Position numbers and translations under genes: made by a program
NCBI RefSeq assembly: GCF_030704535.1
Contig: NC_081818.1
Span: 29,096,001-29,160,000, forward strand
DNA from: Vitis vinifera
Taxonomy: Eukaryota; Streptophyta; Magnoliopsida; Vitales; Vitaceae
DNA length: 64,000 nucleotides
Direction of reading: 5' to 3'
Part shown: positions 22,868 through 41,446 of the stretch, piece after piece
Position numbering within the stretch: position 1 is the stretch's first letter
How the letters are laid out: each line of letters begins with the position of its first letter
The notes under the pieces: model-generated
What the model saw: only the letters and a program-made list of their open reading frames with translations
Database searches by the model: none
What the model was told of the DNA's origin: nothing

Positions 22868-25336
22868 ATGGGGATTGAGACGGCTTTACCTGACCGAAAA
22901 GGGAAGGTGTTCTGTGAATTGCCCAAGAAGACGAATAGCAGGTCGAAGAGGAGCCGTCGACGGCAGAGGAAGGTCTTTCGGGTTCAGAAGCTATACGAGA
23001 CATGCAAGGAGGTGTTTTCTTCCTGTGGGGCTGGGATTGTTCCTCCTCCGGGTGATGTCGAAAAGCTTGCCTCGGTCTTGAGTATGCTCTGTTCTTGTTT
23101 TTTTGCTTGGTTTTTTTGTCTGCAATTCGAGTAGTTGATGGGGATGATTCAATTACAGTTTTTGATATGAATTCTTCATTGGGTGTGTCTCAAATTTGCA
23201 AATTGGGTTGCCTTGAAGCATCCTCTCTGATCCTCCAGTGATTGAATTTCAGTGTTTGATGTGAATTCTTCATACCAGTTTGCATTTTTCTTCAGAAAAT
23301 TTGATCATGTATGATCTGAATATATGATTTCACTCCTCCACACAAAGTCCTAAACTTTGTGAGAAAAATTTTCTGGGTGATTCTGAAGTCTTTTATATAT
23401 GTCGTAGAACTATGGAGCTGACATAGTTCCATGTTTGCTACCCTTGTGCAATGATTTCTACGCAGAGAGTTCTGTAACTTTTAGATGCCGGGTTTTGAGC
23501 TAAAGTTTCCAAATTAGAAATTCATAATTTGGTAATCATTGGTATCCTTCAGTGGATCTTTCCATCTTGTTTTACTTAGGATTTGAAATCTATGTATTTC
23601 TTTTTAACAGCGTTTGCAATGAGAATTATAGGCTTACAAACCTGTCCCACATCGACCCGGCAGCCTAGAATTGCATGGAAATGTGCTAGCACAATTGCCA
23701 CTTGTCTCTTGAACTTCTGTTGCCTTTTTCTCTTTGTTTTATGGCTTCTGTTGATTCTCACCATTCTGGCTTCTTATCTGCAGATAGCATGAAATTGGAG
23801 GATGTCGGCCTGAATCCGGAAATGTCGTGTTTTAGGACAGAGGCGCCGGATGAAGCCCCGAAGATAACGTACCTGCACCTTTATGAATGCGAAAAGTTCT
23901 CGGTGAGTTGATTTCTTTTAGGTGCTACTGTGGATTGTAATGAGATGGGAACTCCCTTTCGGCCATGGCTCTCATATGTGTTCACCCCTTGTAGATTGGG
24001 ATCTTCTGCTTGCCTCCATCGGGTGTCATTCCGCTTCATAATCATCCTGGAATGACGGTTTTCAGTAAACTTCTCTTCGGGTCTATGCACATCAAGTCAT
24101 ATGACTGGGCAGTTGGTTCCCCCTGCAATCCATCTGCAAATGCCAATCCTTCACAAAGTAAGTTTTCCACTGATGTGTTTTATCTCTCATTTCAGCTGCA
24201 AAACTTGTGGGTGTGTTGGGTGTGTTAAGGAAAACCCGAAATCTTGTTGCCAGAAGGTTTTATGATTCATGGACTGAAAATTGAAAATTTGAGTAGGATG
24301 CTGGTTTTTTCCTGCATAGCGGTGTGTTGTCTGTCATTGAAAGGGCTGTGTGGTGAAGATTCATGCACCAGATCATATGTCTCTTTCATGAAGATTCCTG
24401 AGTCTGATCAGAACTTGTCTCTCTTAATTTTAGTATTGTCCGATTCGGTTTTTTTTATTTGCTCGAATTAAAGACTTCCTTTTCACATCGGGTGTTTGTT
24501 ATTGCAGTCCAGCACCCCGGTGTTCAGTTGGCCAAGGTTAAGGTTGATGCTGATTTTACTGCTCCTTGCAACAGCTCCATCCTGTACCCGGCTGATGGGG
24601 GAAATATGCACCGTTTCACAGCATTGACAGCATGCGCAGTGCTAGATGTGCTAGGCCCACCGTACTCTGATCCTGAAGGCCGGGATTGCACATATTACTT
24701 TGACTTCCCTTTCACCAATTTCTCAGGTACAATGTCTATCAGAAAAGGGAAAATGCTGGTGAATATTTAAAACGATTTTCCAATTTGGTCTAATCAATGT
24801 TCATCTTCATCCTTTTTGAGGTTCCGTGTCCTTCTTGGATAAGGAAGTGCAAAAGGAAATCAAAACATTGAACGCTATTTCCTTTTCTTTTTCTATCTTT
24901 ATTCCTTATGAGAACAGAAACGGAACGAATATTTTTGGACTTTAGACTATTTCTAACTAGGAATAATAGTATGGTCTGGATCAGGTTGAGTTGAATTTTC
25001 CTGGACTGCTTGATGCAGTTAGCTTTAACATCCAATCAGCACACTGCTTTTCTTAATTTTATTGGATGTGTGTACAGTAATATCTAGAGACTGTAACCCT
25101 AGACCACTCATCTCCTTTCCCAACTGATCTAAGGCACAGCCAAATAGACTGGGTTTCTTTGTTTTTCTTGGCATGGAATCTTGATTATTCATTTATGATT
25201 CTTGAATTCAGTTGATGGGGTGTCCGTGCCGGAAGAGGAGAGGGAAGGCTACGCATGGCTCCAAGAGAGGGAGAAACTTGAGGACTTTGCTGTAGTTGGT
25301 GCAGTCTACAACGGCCCAATGATTGTGGAGTGTTGA
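22868..25336 (+). CDS. PCO: Plant cysteine oxidase (PCO)
   Basis: Five coding exons: 22868-23081, 23784-23902, 23995-24157, 24508-24726 and 25212-25336 give 840 nt, 279 aa. PCOs are iron thiol dioxygenases that oxidise an N-terminal cysteine with O2, marking group VII ERF factors and other Met-Cys proteins for N-degron degradation; this makes them plant oxygen sensors. The cupin core shows [13 protein letters not shown], with iron ligands expected at His126 and His128, and NMHRF with the third at His200. The N-terminus has a strongly basic patch ([11 protein letters not shown]), a likely nuclear signal as in PCO1/PCO2. The C-terminus is YNGPMIVEC. The promoter carries a match to the hypoxia element. 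The alternative, mammalian-type ADO, is the same fold; plant PCO fits best. Confidence 0.96.
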
Positions 25337-26159
25337 TCCCGGCCCACCTGCTTACATCTTTCCATGTCAGTGGATTCGGCTCAGCTACTTCATCTTCATC
25401 CTTCCATGTCAACAGCTGCTGACCGCTCTGTGTAGCAGAGAAACCTTTTTGTTTTTCTGGTTTTCTTTTTCTCTTCTTTTCTTTTCTTCAGAGGCCCTTG
25501 TTGCTGTCTCTTTCGTTTCTAAAGTTCTTGTACATACTCAAAAAGATCAAAAGAACAAATCACAGTGTTTGAAGTGCATCGGAAAGAAGCTTGTAAGTGC
25601 ATTGAGAAAATGTAAGAAAGTGCACCCTTTTTCTTGTCCATGGACTTTGGCCTGGATCCCAATTCTTCTAATCCCCTTCCCATGATTTGAACTACAAATT
25701 ACTGTAATTGAAAATCAATATTCTTTCTGAATTTTCAAATGACCGAGATTGGAAAGTTGTTTGAAATAGCCTGCTGTTTGTCTCACTGGTCGTTGTTATT
25801 GATTGACCCCTTCCCAATGCCCTTCATTTCTGACTTTTGTCCCTCATGGTAGGCAGATAGATTCAAAGTGGTCATTGTTCTACTTCTATTCACTGTTTAC
25901 TGTAGTTGCTTCCAAGCATACAGAAAGAAAAAGTTGAAGATTCCAAATGATCCCAAAGGCATTTCTCTATGATCCAACAAGAACATACATCATTCCTGGG
26001 CATACTAGACAGGAAAAAAAGGCCAAAGCCTGTAGGGACCTTCGCAGCCTTGATATAATCGAAAAGGGTAATCCATGTTGCATTACCACCGATGCTATCT
26101 TCGAACAAGAACTATAAGTAAGCAGCAGCAGATTAAACTCTTTGATCTCATACCCCACC
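25337..26159. other. Spacer between PCO and the first carboxypeptidase
   Basis: Probable 3' UTR of the PCO gene and a short promoter for the carboxypeptidase gene. Small frames here lack recognisable content. Confidence 0.6.
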
Positions 26160-28413
26160 ATGGCTTCTGGGTTCATCTTGGAGGTCATCTCCTTGTTCTT
26201 GTTCTTCTTATATTTCAAATCATTTGCTGAGCTGATAACATCCCTCCCCGGACAACCAGCCAACGTCTCTTTCAAGCAGTACGCTGGTTACATTGTGACA
26301 GATGCTAGACATGGTCGCGCCCTGTTCTATTACTTCGTTGAAGCTAAAACAGCCGACCCACTTTCACGTCCCTTGACCTTGTGGTTCAATGGAGGTAAAA
26401 CTCGTATTAACTTCCCTTTTCCTAATTTCATTACACCAGGTTGATGACTGTTTCATGTTTATCTTTGATGCAAGGCCCTGGTTGTTCTTCGCTTGGTTTT
26501 GGTGCATTCATGGAAAATGGCCCCTTCCAACCAGGAGAGAATGGGATTCTTGTTAAGAACAAACATTCATGGAATTTAGGTAGAAACTTTTACTGGGTTT
26601 TGGGGAAAATCTTGTGATAATAGTTGAATAAGTTTTTTTGTCTTAAATCTGAAAATTTGGACAGAATCAAACATGTTATACGTGGAGTCACCAATTGGGG
26701 TTGGATTTTCATACTCAAACACAAGCTCAGACTACTTTTGGAATGATACCAGGACAGGTATGCCTCATTTTCTTGGAGAGAAACTTCCATGTTCCACCCC
26801 TTGCCTGGTTTCCAAAGTTGAACCAAATGACTTTCTTCTGGTTGCAGCTGAAGATAACTTGAGATTTGTCATTAACTGGTTGGAAGAATTCCCAAACTAC
26901 AAAGACTCCGAATTGTTTCTAACCGGTGAAAGCTATGCAGGTATTAGCAAATTGGTTTGGTGTTTCCTTCAACAGTATCAAAACAGAAGAATCCTTAAAA
27001 TCTAATTTAAAATTAAGTTTTAATACTTTGCAGGCCACTACATTCCACAGCTTGCCGCCTTGATAGTGGAGTACAACCAAAAGCCTAACATCAGACCCAT
27101 CAAACTCAAATCCATTGCTGTAATGACCAACAACTGATAGCCAAGTAGTTGAAAATTTACTCTTCTTTTTACTAAATAGCCATTTCCAATTCTTCTGTGT
27201 TTGTAGCTTGGGAATCCACTTCTAGACCTGGACATTAGTGTGCTTGCTGCTGATTACTTGTGGGCACATGGAGCCATATCCGATCACACATTAATGTTGG
27301 AGAAGACGGTCTGCAATTACTCAAAGTTTCTAAGAGAGTACATTCATGGTCAGTTGTCTGAGGGCTGCAACAATGTGTATAACAGAGTTGTCAATGAAAT
27401 AGGCAATGATGTTCGGCAGGACGACCTCCTCCTGCCTATATGCTTGTCATCAAATTCTGCACAGCAATTTAAGCTAAAAGGCCAGCGAGGGACGATACAT
27501 GCAGCAGTATGATTATCTAGATTTGGTTGAACTGAACATGGAAATATCCTTCAATTTTGTTTTTCTTCTGACTGCGAGTTTGTGTATGGACAGATTGCTA
27601 GGAGGACCAGAGAAACAATACCTGATCCATGCCTTTCAGATAGGATACTTACCTATCTAAACAACCCTCAAGTTCAAAAAGCACTCCATGCCAATACCAC
27701 TCATCTTCCATACCATTGGGGCTTCTGTGCAGGGTCAGTTTTGTCGCATTCTCAACTCTCATTCTCACACGACATCTTGAATATTGGTGGATGACTCAAA
27801 AGGAAATTTTTCAGGCCTCTAGAGTATCAAATAGATAACTTGGACATGAACCTTATACCCCTCATTGAACACCTAATTAAAGAGGGCATTCCCATATTGC
27901 TTTTCAGGTTTGCAACTCTCATTTTCAGCTTCTAATACTCCATTTTATTTAATCTTGTGCTCAACATTGGTGTTTGTTTCATACAGCGGTGACCAGGATG
28001 CAATCATCCCTCTCACTCAAACGAGGATAATCGCGAATAATGTGGCTAAGGACTTGAAGCTAGTCCCTTTCACAGAATATGGCACTTGGTATGACAAGAA
28101 GCAGGTATGCAAGCCACCAAACACTTGAGTATCACACATGGCATATACAGTCCATGGCATGTGACAGGGGTTGGAACCCAGTGGGTGATTGACTGAGAAT
28201 TGATCACATTATTGGAATCAAATTGGCATTTTGCAGGTTGGGGGATGGACACAATCATTTGGTGGATTGAGAGAAGGGAAGAATGTGACATTGCTCACAT
28301 TTGCGACGGTTAGAGGTGCAGCTCATGAGGTCCCCTTCACATCCCCTTCCCAAGCCCTCACAATGTTCAAATCATTCCTGAGTGGCTCCCCACTTCCTAG
28401 GCCCCATGAATGA
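26160..28413 (+). CDS. Serine carboxypeptidase-like protein, tandem copy A (SCPL45-like)
   Basis: Ten coding exons: 26160-26394, 26475-26579, 26665-26757, 26848-26940, 27034-27119, 27207-27506, 27594-27733, 27815-27907, 27987-28104 and 28237-28413; 1440 nt, 479 aa. S10-family peptidase fold: the oxyanion region NGGPGCSS, nucleophile Ser173 in GESYAGH, the acid in SGDQD (382-386) and His451 in RGAAHEVP. An N-terminal hydrophobic segment ([14 protein letters not shown]) is a signal peptide for the secretory route, to vacuole or cell wall. Several NxS/T sites (for example NVS, NTS, NDT, NYS, NTT, NVT) fit a glycoprotein. SCPLs cleave C-terminal residues or, in other clades, act as acyltransferases; this SCPL45-type sequence fits the peptidase clade better. 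All triad motifs are intact. The upstream in-frame TTG codons are not used as a start. Confidence 0.95.
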
Positions 28414-28731
28414 TTTCTAGCTACTTTTTGGCCCTCCTACACTTTGAAAAAAGGTCATGTATGACCGACTGTACTGTAATAGACTTTCAAGCTCCTTGAA
28501 TAATTGAAGGCATGTTGGCAAGAAAAACGTTTGGGAGAACTGTTTTTGAAAACAATTATGTTTGAAAACTCAAATATAAAAAATAATTTAGATAATTCAA
28601 GTTTCCTTTGTACCTAGGTAACCATTCATGTGACGTCTTAAGTATCCATCTAGCTACATAAACTAGCACATTCTTGTCTAACACAAGAGACCCACTTCAT
28701 AAGAGATGACAAGTGAAACAATGAAATAAAA

Positions 28732-28873
28732 GGGGTTAATTTTACTCATTTTTTCTCGGCCCTCTTTTATATTTTGAGCAAGAAGGGAGGTGATTGAAAT
28801 TTATATAAGAAGTAGCTAATCGAGGTTAAGTATATTTAATCAAAACCGTAAGGGAAGTAAATAAAATTAACCT
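28732..28873. mobile_element. MITE-like insertion in the 3' flank of carboxypeptidase copy A
   Basis: GGTTAATTTTA (28734-28744) and TAAAATTAACC (28862-28872) are perfect inverted repeats. The matching 3' flank of copy B (around 33885-33900) lacks this block and runs straight from CAACCATA into AACTAAAAATGCTT. So the insertion probably came after the gene duplication. Confidence 0.6.
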
Positions 28874-29459
28874 AACTAAAAATGCTTAAATCTCACTACA
28901 AGGTCGGCTCGAAACATGATTAAGGAGACTTTACTCCTAATTAATCTTCATGCCTCTTCTAACTCAAACATAAAAGACCAATATTTTATTAACAAAGATG
29001 TAGTATATATTTATATATATAAAGCACTTTTTTCAAGAACAAGGAAAGTCCAAGTCAAGTCTTCTGTTTTGTTTTCAAAAAACCATAAAATAATTAGGCT
29101 TTAAAAACGTTTTCTAAAGAACAATTATTTATTTCTAATCAACCCAAAAACCCGGGGTCATTATTTCAAATTTGGGATTAGCTTTTTCTTGCTTGAAACT
29201 TTGAAATTTGAGAAAGGGAATTTGAAAAGAACAGCTTGATGAGTCAAAATTGGCATCAGTCACTGTGCAAAATTTCCGCTGACTCTGGGAATGTGGACTC
29301 TTGCATTGAGAGGATGGACACTGTTGGAATTGAAGAAGGATGAAGTGAAAAAAGTGGTGTGATAATAGGGGAATCAGAAAATGATTTGCATGTGGTAAGA
29401 TGGGCTGTACTGTATGTACACACTTAAAAGATAAAAGAACAGTGAAATTTCAAAATTTC

Positions 29460-33249
<3,790 letters not shown>

Positions 33250-35957
33250 TTTCTAGCCACTTGTTCTAATTCATCCTTCATAGGACAAGGACTCCTACAC
33301 TTTGAAAAAAAGGTCATGTATGACAAATGATCAATTCATTCCAATGTCACTTAAGATCTGTACTGTAATAGATTTTCAAGCTCCTTGAATAATTAAGCTT
33401 CCCTTTTGGCATTTTGTTGAATTTTCTTATGCTTTGATTGGTTCAACCACATGTTTCGACTGATTGAATGCAATCTTTAGAAGAAGTGTGCAGCAAAACC
33501 ATCCTAAAATCCTACCGTTTATTCATTCTTTCTTCTTTTCATTCACCAAAACTTTTTAAACATCACCAATATTTAGTCCCAAAGGAAGACAGGTCAAAAC
33601 CCTTAATTTCCCTGCTCAAAACTGAGAAACCTTGGCATATCCTCAGGCCATAAATCCTGTTTCTCAGGTGCCAAAGCATCATCTACATCTGTCCAGATAA
33701 CACTGATCCCTTGTTTCTTTAATTTTGTCGAGAAACACTAGACTATCAGCTGACAGTTCCTGTCTCCATCATGCCTATACTTATCAAGACTGTTGCATCT
33801 AAACCATCCATCTAGCCACATAAACTAATAAGACTCTTGTCTAAAACAAATGACCCACTTCATAGTAGATGGCAGATGCAACCATAAACTAAAAATGCTT
33901 AATCTCACTAAAAGGCCAGCTTATACCCTCTTCATTAAACTTCCCATATCCTTAAAAAAAGTAATTAAGTTTACTTCCAACTGTTCGATCAGTTAATGCA
34001 CAAGCAAACACAGCCCGAATCTCATCTGTATTACTTAATTCAATGCCTAATCATAATCGTTGACCTAGTTCATTAGAATAACCACAACTTGGCCTAAAAG
34101 TCTCTGGGTAGGATTAAAATATATCATGCATGTCTCCACAAGGCAATGCATGTGGGAACATCAGAGTCTTTATTATCCCATCCAATCCGGCCCCTCCTCT
34201 TCTCCATTCTCTTCTCCCACATATGTAATTCCACATTTTTCATTGATGATCCAAGTACTCCGGAAAAGTTCAAGCCTGCCTTTGCAGGAGTCTCGGAACA
34301 TTGGAAGATACCAGATAAAAGTTAAGGTCAAAAACTCTCATTTTTTAGTCCTTTACAAAGACTTATCGATCTTTCCACCTTTCTTTTTTGAATACTGGTG
34401 CATGAAGATGACTGCAACTCAATATATCATATTCATTGACTGTCCCTTAAGAAAATTAATTCAAAACTAGAATAATAAGACTCATCTTGTATATATGAAA
34501 GTTCCCTACAAAATTAAATTTCTTTTGTTGGGTTTCTCCTATTCTTCTCAGGGTCTGGTTGGTTTGAACAGTTAGCCAACTTTTTTCATTTTTAAAACAT
34601 TTTTTCGGCCTGATTTGGTGAAACCCTAGTCTGTCTTTAACTAATGTTGGGAAAAGTAGAAGAGCCTATTTCACATATCATTAGAATAACAACTAGTCTA
34701 ATTTCAAATCTTAGGTAAAATATGATGTAGTGATCCAGTTTTCATAGGCTGCCTTCCTATTTTATCGCACCTTATGGCATTATTACACATATTTTTATTT
34801 AGACAAAAAGGTCAAGAACATCTGGCGTCACTCGTTAGTTTTTTCCACCGTCCAGGCTAGACAAGGTCTGGGTGTTGGAAAAAGAGAGAAGAGAAAAAAG
34901 GCGGAAGAAGAGAAAGAAGTTTCATGGAGTCCTGAAGCCAAAAAACTGTTTTCTTCATCCTGGAAACCATGAACTAGAGCTTCATCAATCAAGTACTAAT
35001 ATGAATTTTTCTGGTTATTAGTACCTTCCAAGATTTTACCAGTTCATTCTCACCTTGAGCTAAACCCATTGAGCTTGCCATTGTAATACATGGCCTCATT
35101 GAGTTGATTGCTATTGTATTGATCCAAAGGCCAGATGGTGTCATTTTTTGAACACCAACAGTTTTCCAAGGATTCCAGGGGTCAACACCTTATTCCCACA
35201 GATCCAACCCCATGACAACATCAATTTTGATAATTTACCAACATGGTTTTGAATTCAAAGGAGGTATACTGGCTGCCATATGTTTTAATAATAGGGGAGT
35301 GGCGGTATTGATCCTATTATTTTTATCTCGGTTTTGAAGGATAAAACCTCTTGGATAACCAAGATGGCCGCTCGGTTTTTTAGAATAATGATCCCTCTTG
35401 AGTCATGTAGTTGTTGAACTTTAAGTAAAGATGTGTTCATCATGAAAGACTTCACATATTTTATGGTCCTAACAATAATACAGTGCTGTATGCTTAGTTT
35501 AATAATCTAACCGGTATCTCATACTCGTGAAAGATATTATTCTCTCTTTAATGTTTACTTAAGATTCAAATGGATGGGGATTACTCAAGCAAATCAAAGT
35601 TAAGATCATCACGAGATATGTTAGGGTTGCAAGAGCTGAATTAACCTCAACCAATCCTTCATGTCTTAGTACTAATCCTATAAGTATGCAATTTGGTAGC
35701 ATGGAGAACAGAGGAAAACTTAGTCATGACCTAAGAAAATTAAACAAGTCTCTGGTTTGAATAAACCCTAGTGCCTAATTTGTCAACGAAATTAAGTTTT
35801 CACATTAGGTCATGTTTTGCAGTCGATGAAGACCTAATCCTTATCTCAAAACTTCCTTGATTGTATGTGAATTAGGGTTGTTGCAGTATACAAATTATTC
35901 CAATCTTCATAATATTGATAATATACTTCTAAGTACTAATTGGTTTAACTTCAACTC

Positions 35958-35965
35958 TATATAAA
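35958..35965 (+). promoter_or_regulatory. Canonical TATA box (TATATAAA)
   Basis: CTATATAAAGGGAGAG is a textbook plant TATA context. It lies 568 bases before the upstream in-frame ATG of the WRKY gene and 664 before the downstream one, so either the WRKY leader is long or another RNA starts here. Confidence 0.45.
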
Positions 35966-36274
35966 GGGAGAGCCATTTCTATTTCCTTTACCCTCCTAGC
36001 TAGCTAGATACTTTTCCATCCAACCAAACAATATTACTCATATACACCAGTCATATTTCCCCCCTCTCATTCTGTTGTGTACTAGATTGAAATATAGCAG
36101 GGAAGGTGAAAACCGTGCTCTATGTAGAATTAATTCCACCCTAACAACTGCAAATGCAGGTGCTTGCATGCCAAGAAGCTCAAAGACATAGGGAGAAGAA
36201 TACTATTTCCTCCCTTGTACTACATCACCAGTCACTGACGAAATCCACCGGCCACCAGAGGGCAAGGCCTCAGT

Positions 36275-36280
36275 TTGACT
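36275..36280 (+). promoter_or_regulatory. W-box (TTGACT)
   Basis: TTGACT is the core binding site of WRKY factors, 347 bases before the downstream WRKY ATG. Auto- or cross-regulation is common in this family; the single site is weak evidence. Confidence 0.3.
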
Positions 36281-36621
36281 GGTAGCCAGGTGACGTCTTC
36301 TGAGCTTGTACGAAGCTTCAAAGATGGTACTATAAAATCAATCCTCTCACAGCTTGCGCGTTGAAGTTTAAGTCTTCTTATCTCTAGTTTTATCTTTAAT
36401 TATGGGGACATAAAAAAACTAATAGAAGTATGGTTGGCAGTTGACATTTTGGTGTCTGCACTGTGATTGGAATTTGTTTAAGCCAAAGTCAGAAAACAAC
36501 AGGGATACTTCTTTTAATTTATAAGATGTATAGAAGTGGAAGAAGGGAGGAGGGGGACAAAGGGATAGGAGTTGACAAGAGCCAAAAGATAGAGAGACCA
36601 GCTAGCTTTGAAGGTGCAGCC

Positions 36622-39271
<2,650 letters not shown>

Positions 39272-39977
39272 TAGATTTTCCTATAATTCAGAAAAGGATA
39301 TTCTCTTCTAATGGACTCTTGAAATTGTTTTTTGACAGGTAGAATAGCATACCCTGTCAATTTTTACATAATTAGAAGAGTCCATTAGAAGAGAATAACA
39401 TTAATCTTGTGATTTTGAATGGAAATGAACGCATGGTCGAGTGTTCAGTTTTATTTTTTCCCCTTTTACATGTATACATAAAAGGCAGTATGGGATGGTT
39501 TACAAAACCACTAATCCACACTGATTGTACCCAACCTTAATGATTCTATAATAATTTTACCATCTGTACGGATCAAAAAAGTTGTGAGTTGATCCAGCCA
39601 GTGTAGTAAAAGCTTTCTTCCATAATTTTAGATTATTGACCTCTTTGGCTTTCAGGCTTATATATAGTTCAATGGAAAACTAGAGATCTAATTTCCTTTT
39701 CTAAACTGAAAAAAGAAAAAAAGAGGGGAAAGCAGCATGTGGGAAAGGTTGGTTTTATTTCATACTATTCTGTTTTGTAGAACTTGTCACCTTAAAAAAT
39801 TAAATACAATGAAGTGTGTAGCCAAGGGCATATATCAAATGCCTAAGCACCTAAAAGTTTACATTTTCTAGTAGATCAAATTGAATATTTTAAATCTGAT
39901 GAATAAAAATATGCAGCTTATAGGAAAAAAATTATCACTAGGTTAAAACTATATCGAATTCTTTGAGATTCCTTTCT
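39272..39977. other. Convergent spacer between WRKY and GUF1 3' ends
   Basis: Holds both 3' UTRs. The notable part is the nested hairpin at 39299-39397; the remainder is AT-rich with no gene. Confidence 0.65.
39299..39397. repeat. 99-nt nested hairpin, 22-base perfect arms
   Basis: Arms 39299-39320 and 39376-39397 are exact reverse complements (CTCTTCTAATGGACTCTT core). Between them TTGACAGG (39332-39339) pairs with CCTGTCAA (39353-39360) around a 13-base loop. It starts 28 bases after the WRKY stop codon, so the WRKY 3' UTR should carry it. It may be a tiny MITE, a small-RNA foldback, or a transcript 3'-end structure. Confidence 0.8.
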
Positions 39978-41414
39978 CTATGAAACCTTCAGCAATTCAT
40001 GAAATGCCTCCTGAGGTATATCAACAGAGCCAACCCGCTTCATTCGCTTTTTTCCTTCCTTCTGCTTCTCCAACAGCTTCCGCTTCCGAGTAACATCCCC
40101 ACCATAACACTTTGCAAGAACATTCTTTCTCATGGCCGAAATCCTAAAAACAAGCAAACAGAGGGTTAAGCAAACTGAACAATTGTAGGGTGACTGTCAA
40201 TATGATACATGATACTGTACAAGGAAAAAACTCAAAATTATCTGGGTCAAGATACAAGAGAGAATTCTTAGAAAAACCCAATTTTGCATCCAAATGCATG
40301 TAACAAATTAGAAAATTTGAGACCCAGCGATAAATCTTAGCTGCAGAAACTCCACAGTTTAGAGGAACAGAGAGAGAGAGAGAGAGAGGTCAAAGCAAAC
40401 AGCCTTAAGGAAGGAATCAATCACAAAGTTCTGACATGATGATCTTCACAATACCATTTATGTGAAAATGGAAAACCATAAATTTACTTACGTCTCCCTC
40501 GCAATAATCTTTGATCCAATAGCAGCTTGTATTACTATCTCGAACATTTGCCTGTTCAAAACCAGAATAATTTCAGGCTACTACTACAACAAGAAGAGCT
40601 AACTGGAAATTAATCAACTTCAAAAACAGCAGACCTGTCAATAAATTTCTTCAGCTTCTCCACTAGTTCACGACCTACACGTTGTGCCTTCAAATTATGA
40701 ACAATGGTTGCCATCGCATCAACAGGTTGTCCATTCAAAAGGATGTCCAGTTTCACCAAATCAGAGGCTTGATATCTGTTAACAGAACCCAACAAGGAAA
40801 AATTAGAGAGAAACCCCTCATTTTTACAGTAAGTCTACGAGATGTGTCCAAAATAGAAAAGCAAAGGAATAAATTCTGTAGAAACATGGTAGCCTAGGAG
40901 ATGTGGTTATCTCATGATAGGAATTATGGCTGTCCCATACCCATTAGCAAATAACAATTTCTAGCTACAGCTACAAAGATGAGACTACTCAGAATGGGCC
41001 TAAAGAAAATTAGAATACTGAAAGGTTGCATTAAGGTACTTTTACAAGTGTGTTGGGATTTCAAATCATACATTAAAGGTCAGTAAAGAAAGGACGACCT
41101 CAGAAATCGCTTGGCCAATGTAAAGGCTAGGTTTTCATCTGTGTTAGAAATCATCCTTGCTTTATCCTCTTTACATTAATTGGTTTAGAAAGGACCAAAT
41201 ATACTTATTGTTATGATTACTTACATTAGAAAAAAGCAACCAAGAGTTGTTAAAACTTATAGCAACTTGCTTCCCTTGAGGTGCCCATATAAGTAATTCT
41301 GGTCTGATAAGTCAGAACCCATGTGAGATTACAATACCTCTCATGGGGCAAACATCGGTCACACACCCAATTGGTGGGGCAAGAATTTCCTAGGTGGATG
41401 CATGCGTGTGACTC

Positions 41415-41446
<32 letters not shown>

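Larger units (their letters stand above)
33250..36525. other. Spacer: carboxypeptidase B 3' region and WRKY promoter
   Basis: The first 670 bases include the duplicated 3' flank shared with copy A. The rest is single-copy-looking DNA with no recognisable protein. A strong TATA box at 35958 and the sequence after it could be the WRKY promoter and a long leader, or a separate short transcript. Confidence 0.5.

Noticed and set aside
22561-22926. Minus-strand frame of about 120 codons over the PCO leader
   Set aside because: It is antisense to a CT-rich leader and to PCO exon 1; low-complexity Lys/Arg/Gln content, no homology recognised.
26142-26159. In-frame extension upstream of the carboxypeptidase A start
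   Set aside because: It begins with TTG, has no ATG, and the ATG at 26160 directly precedes a good signal peptide; copy B shows the same layout.
36130-36180. GCAAATGCAGGTGCTTGCAT, superficially like miR530
   Set aside because: The blocks are in the wrong order relative to miR530 and there is no convincing foldback.
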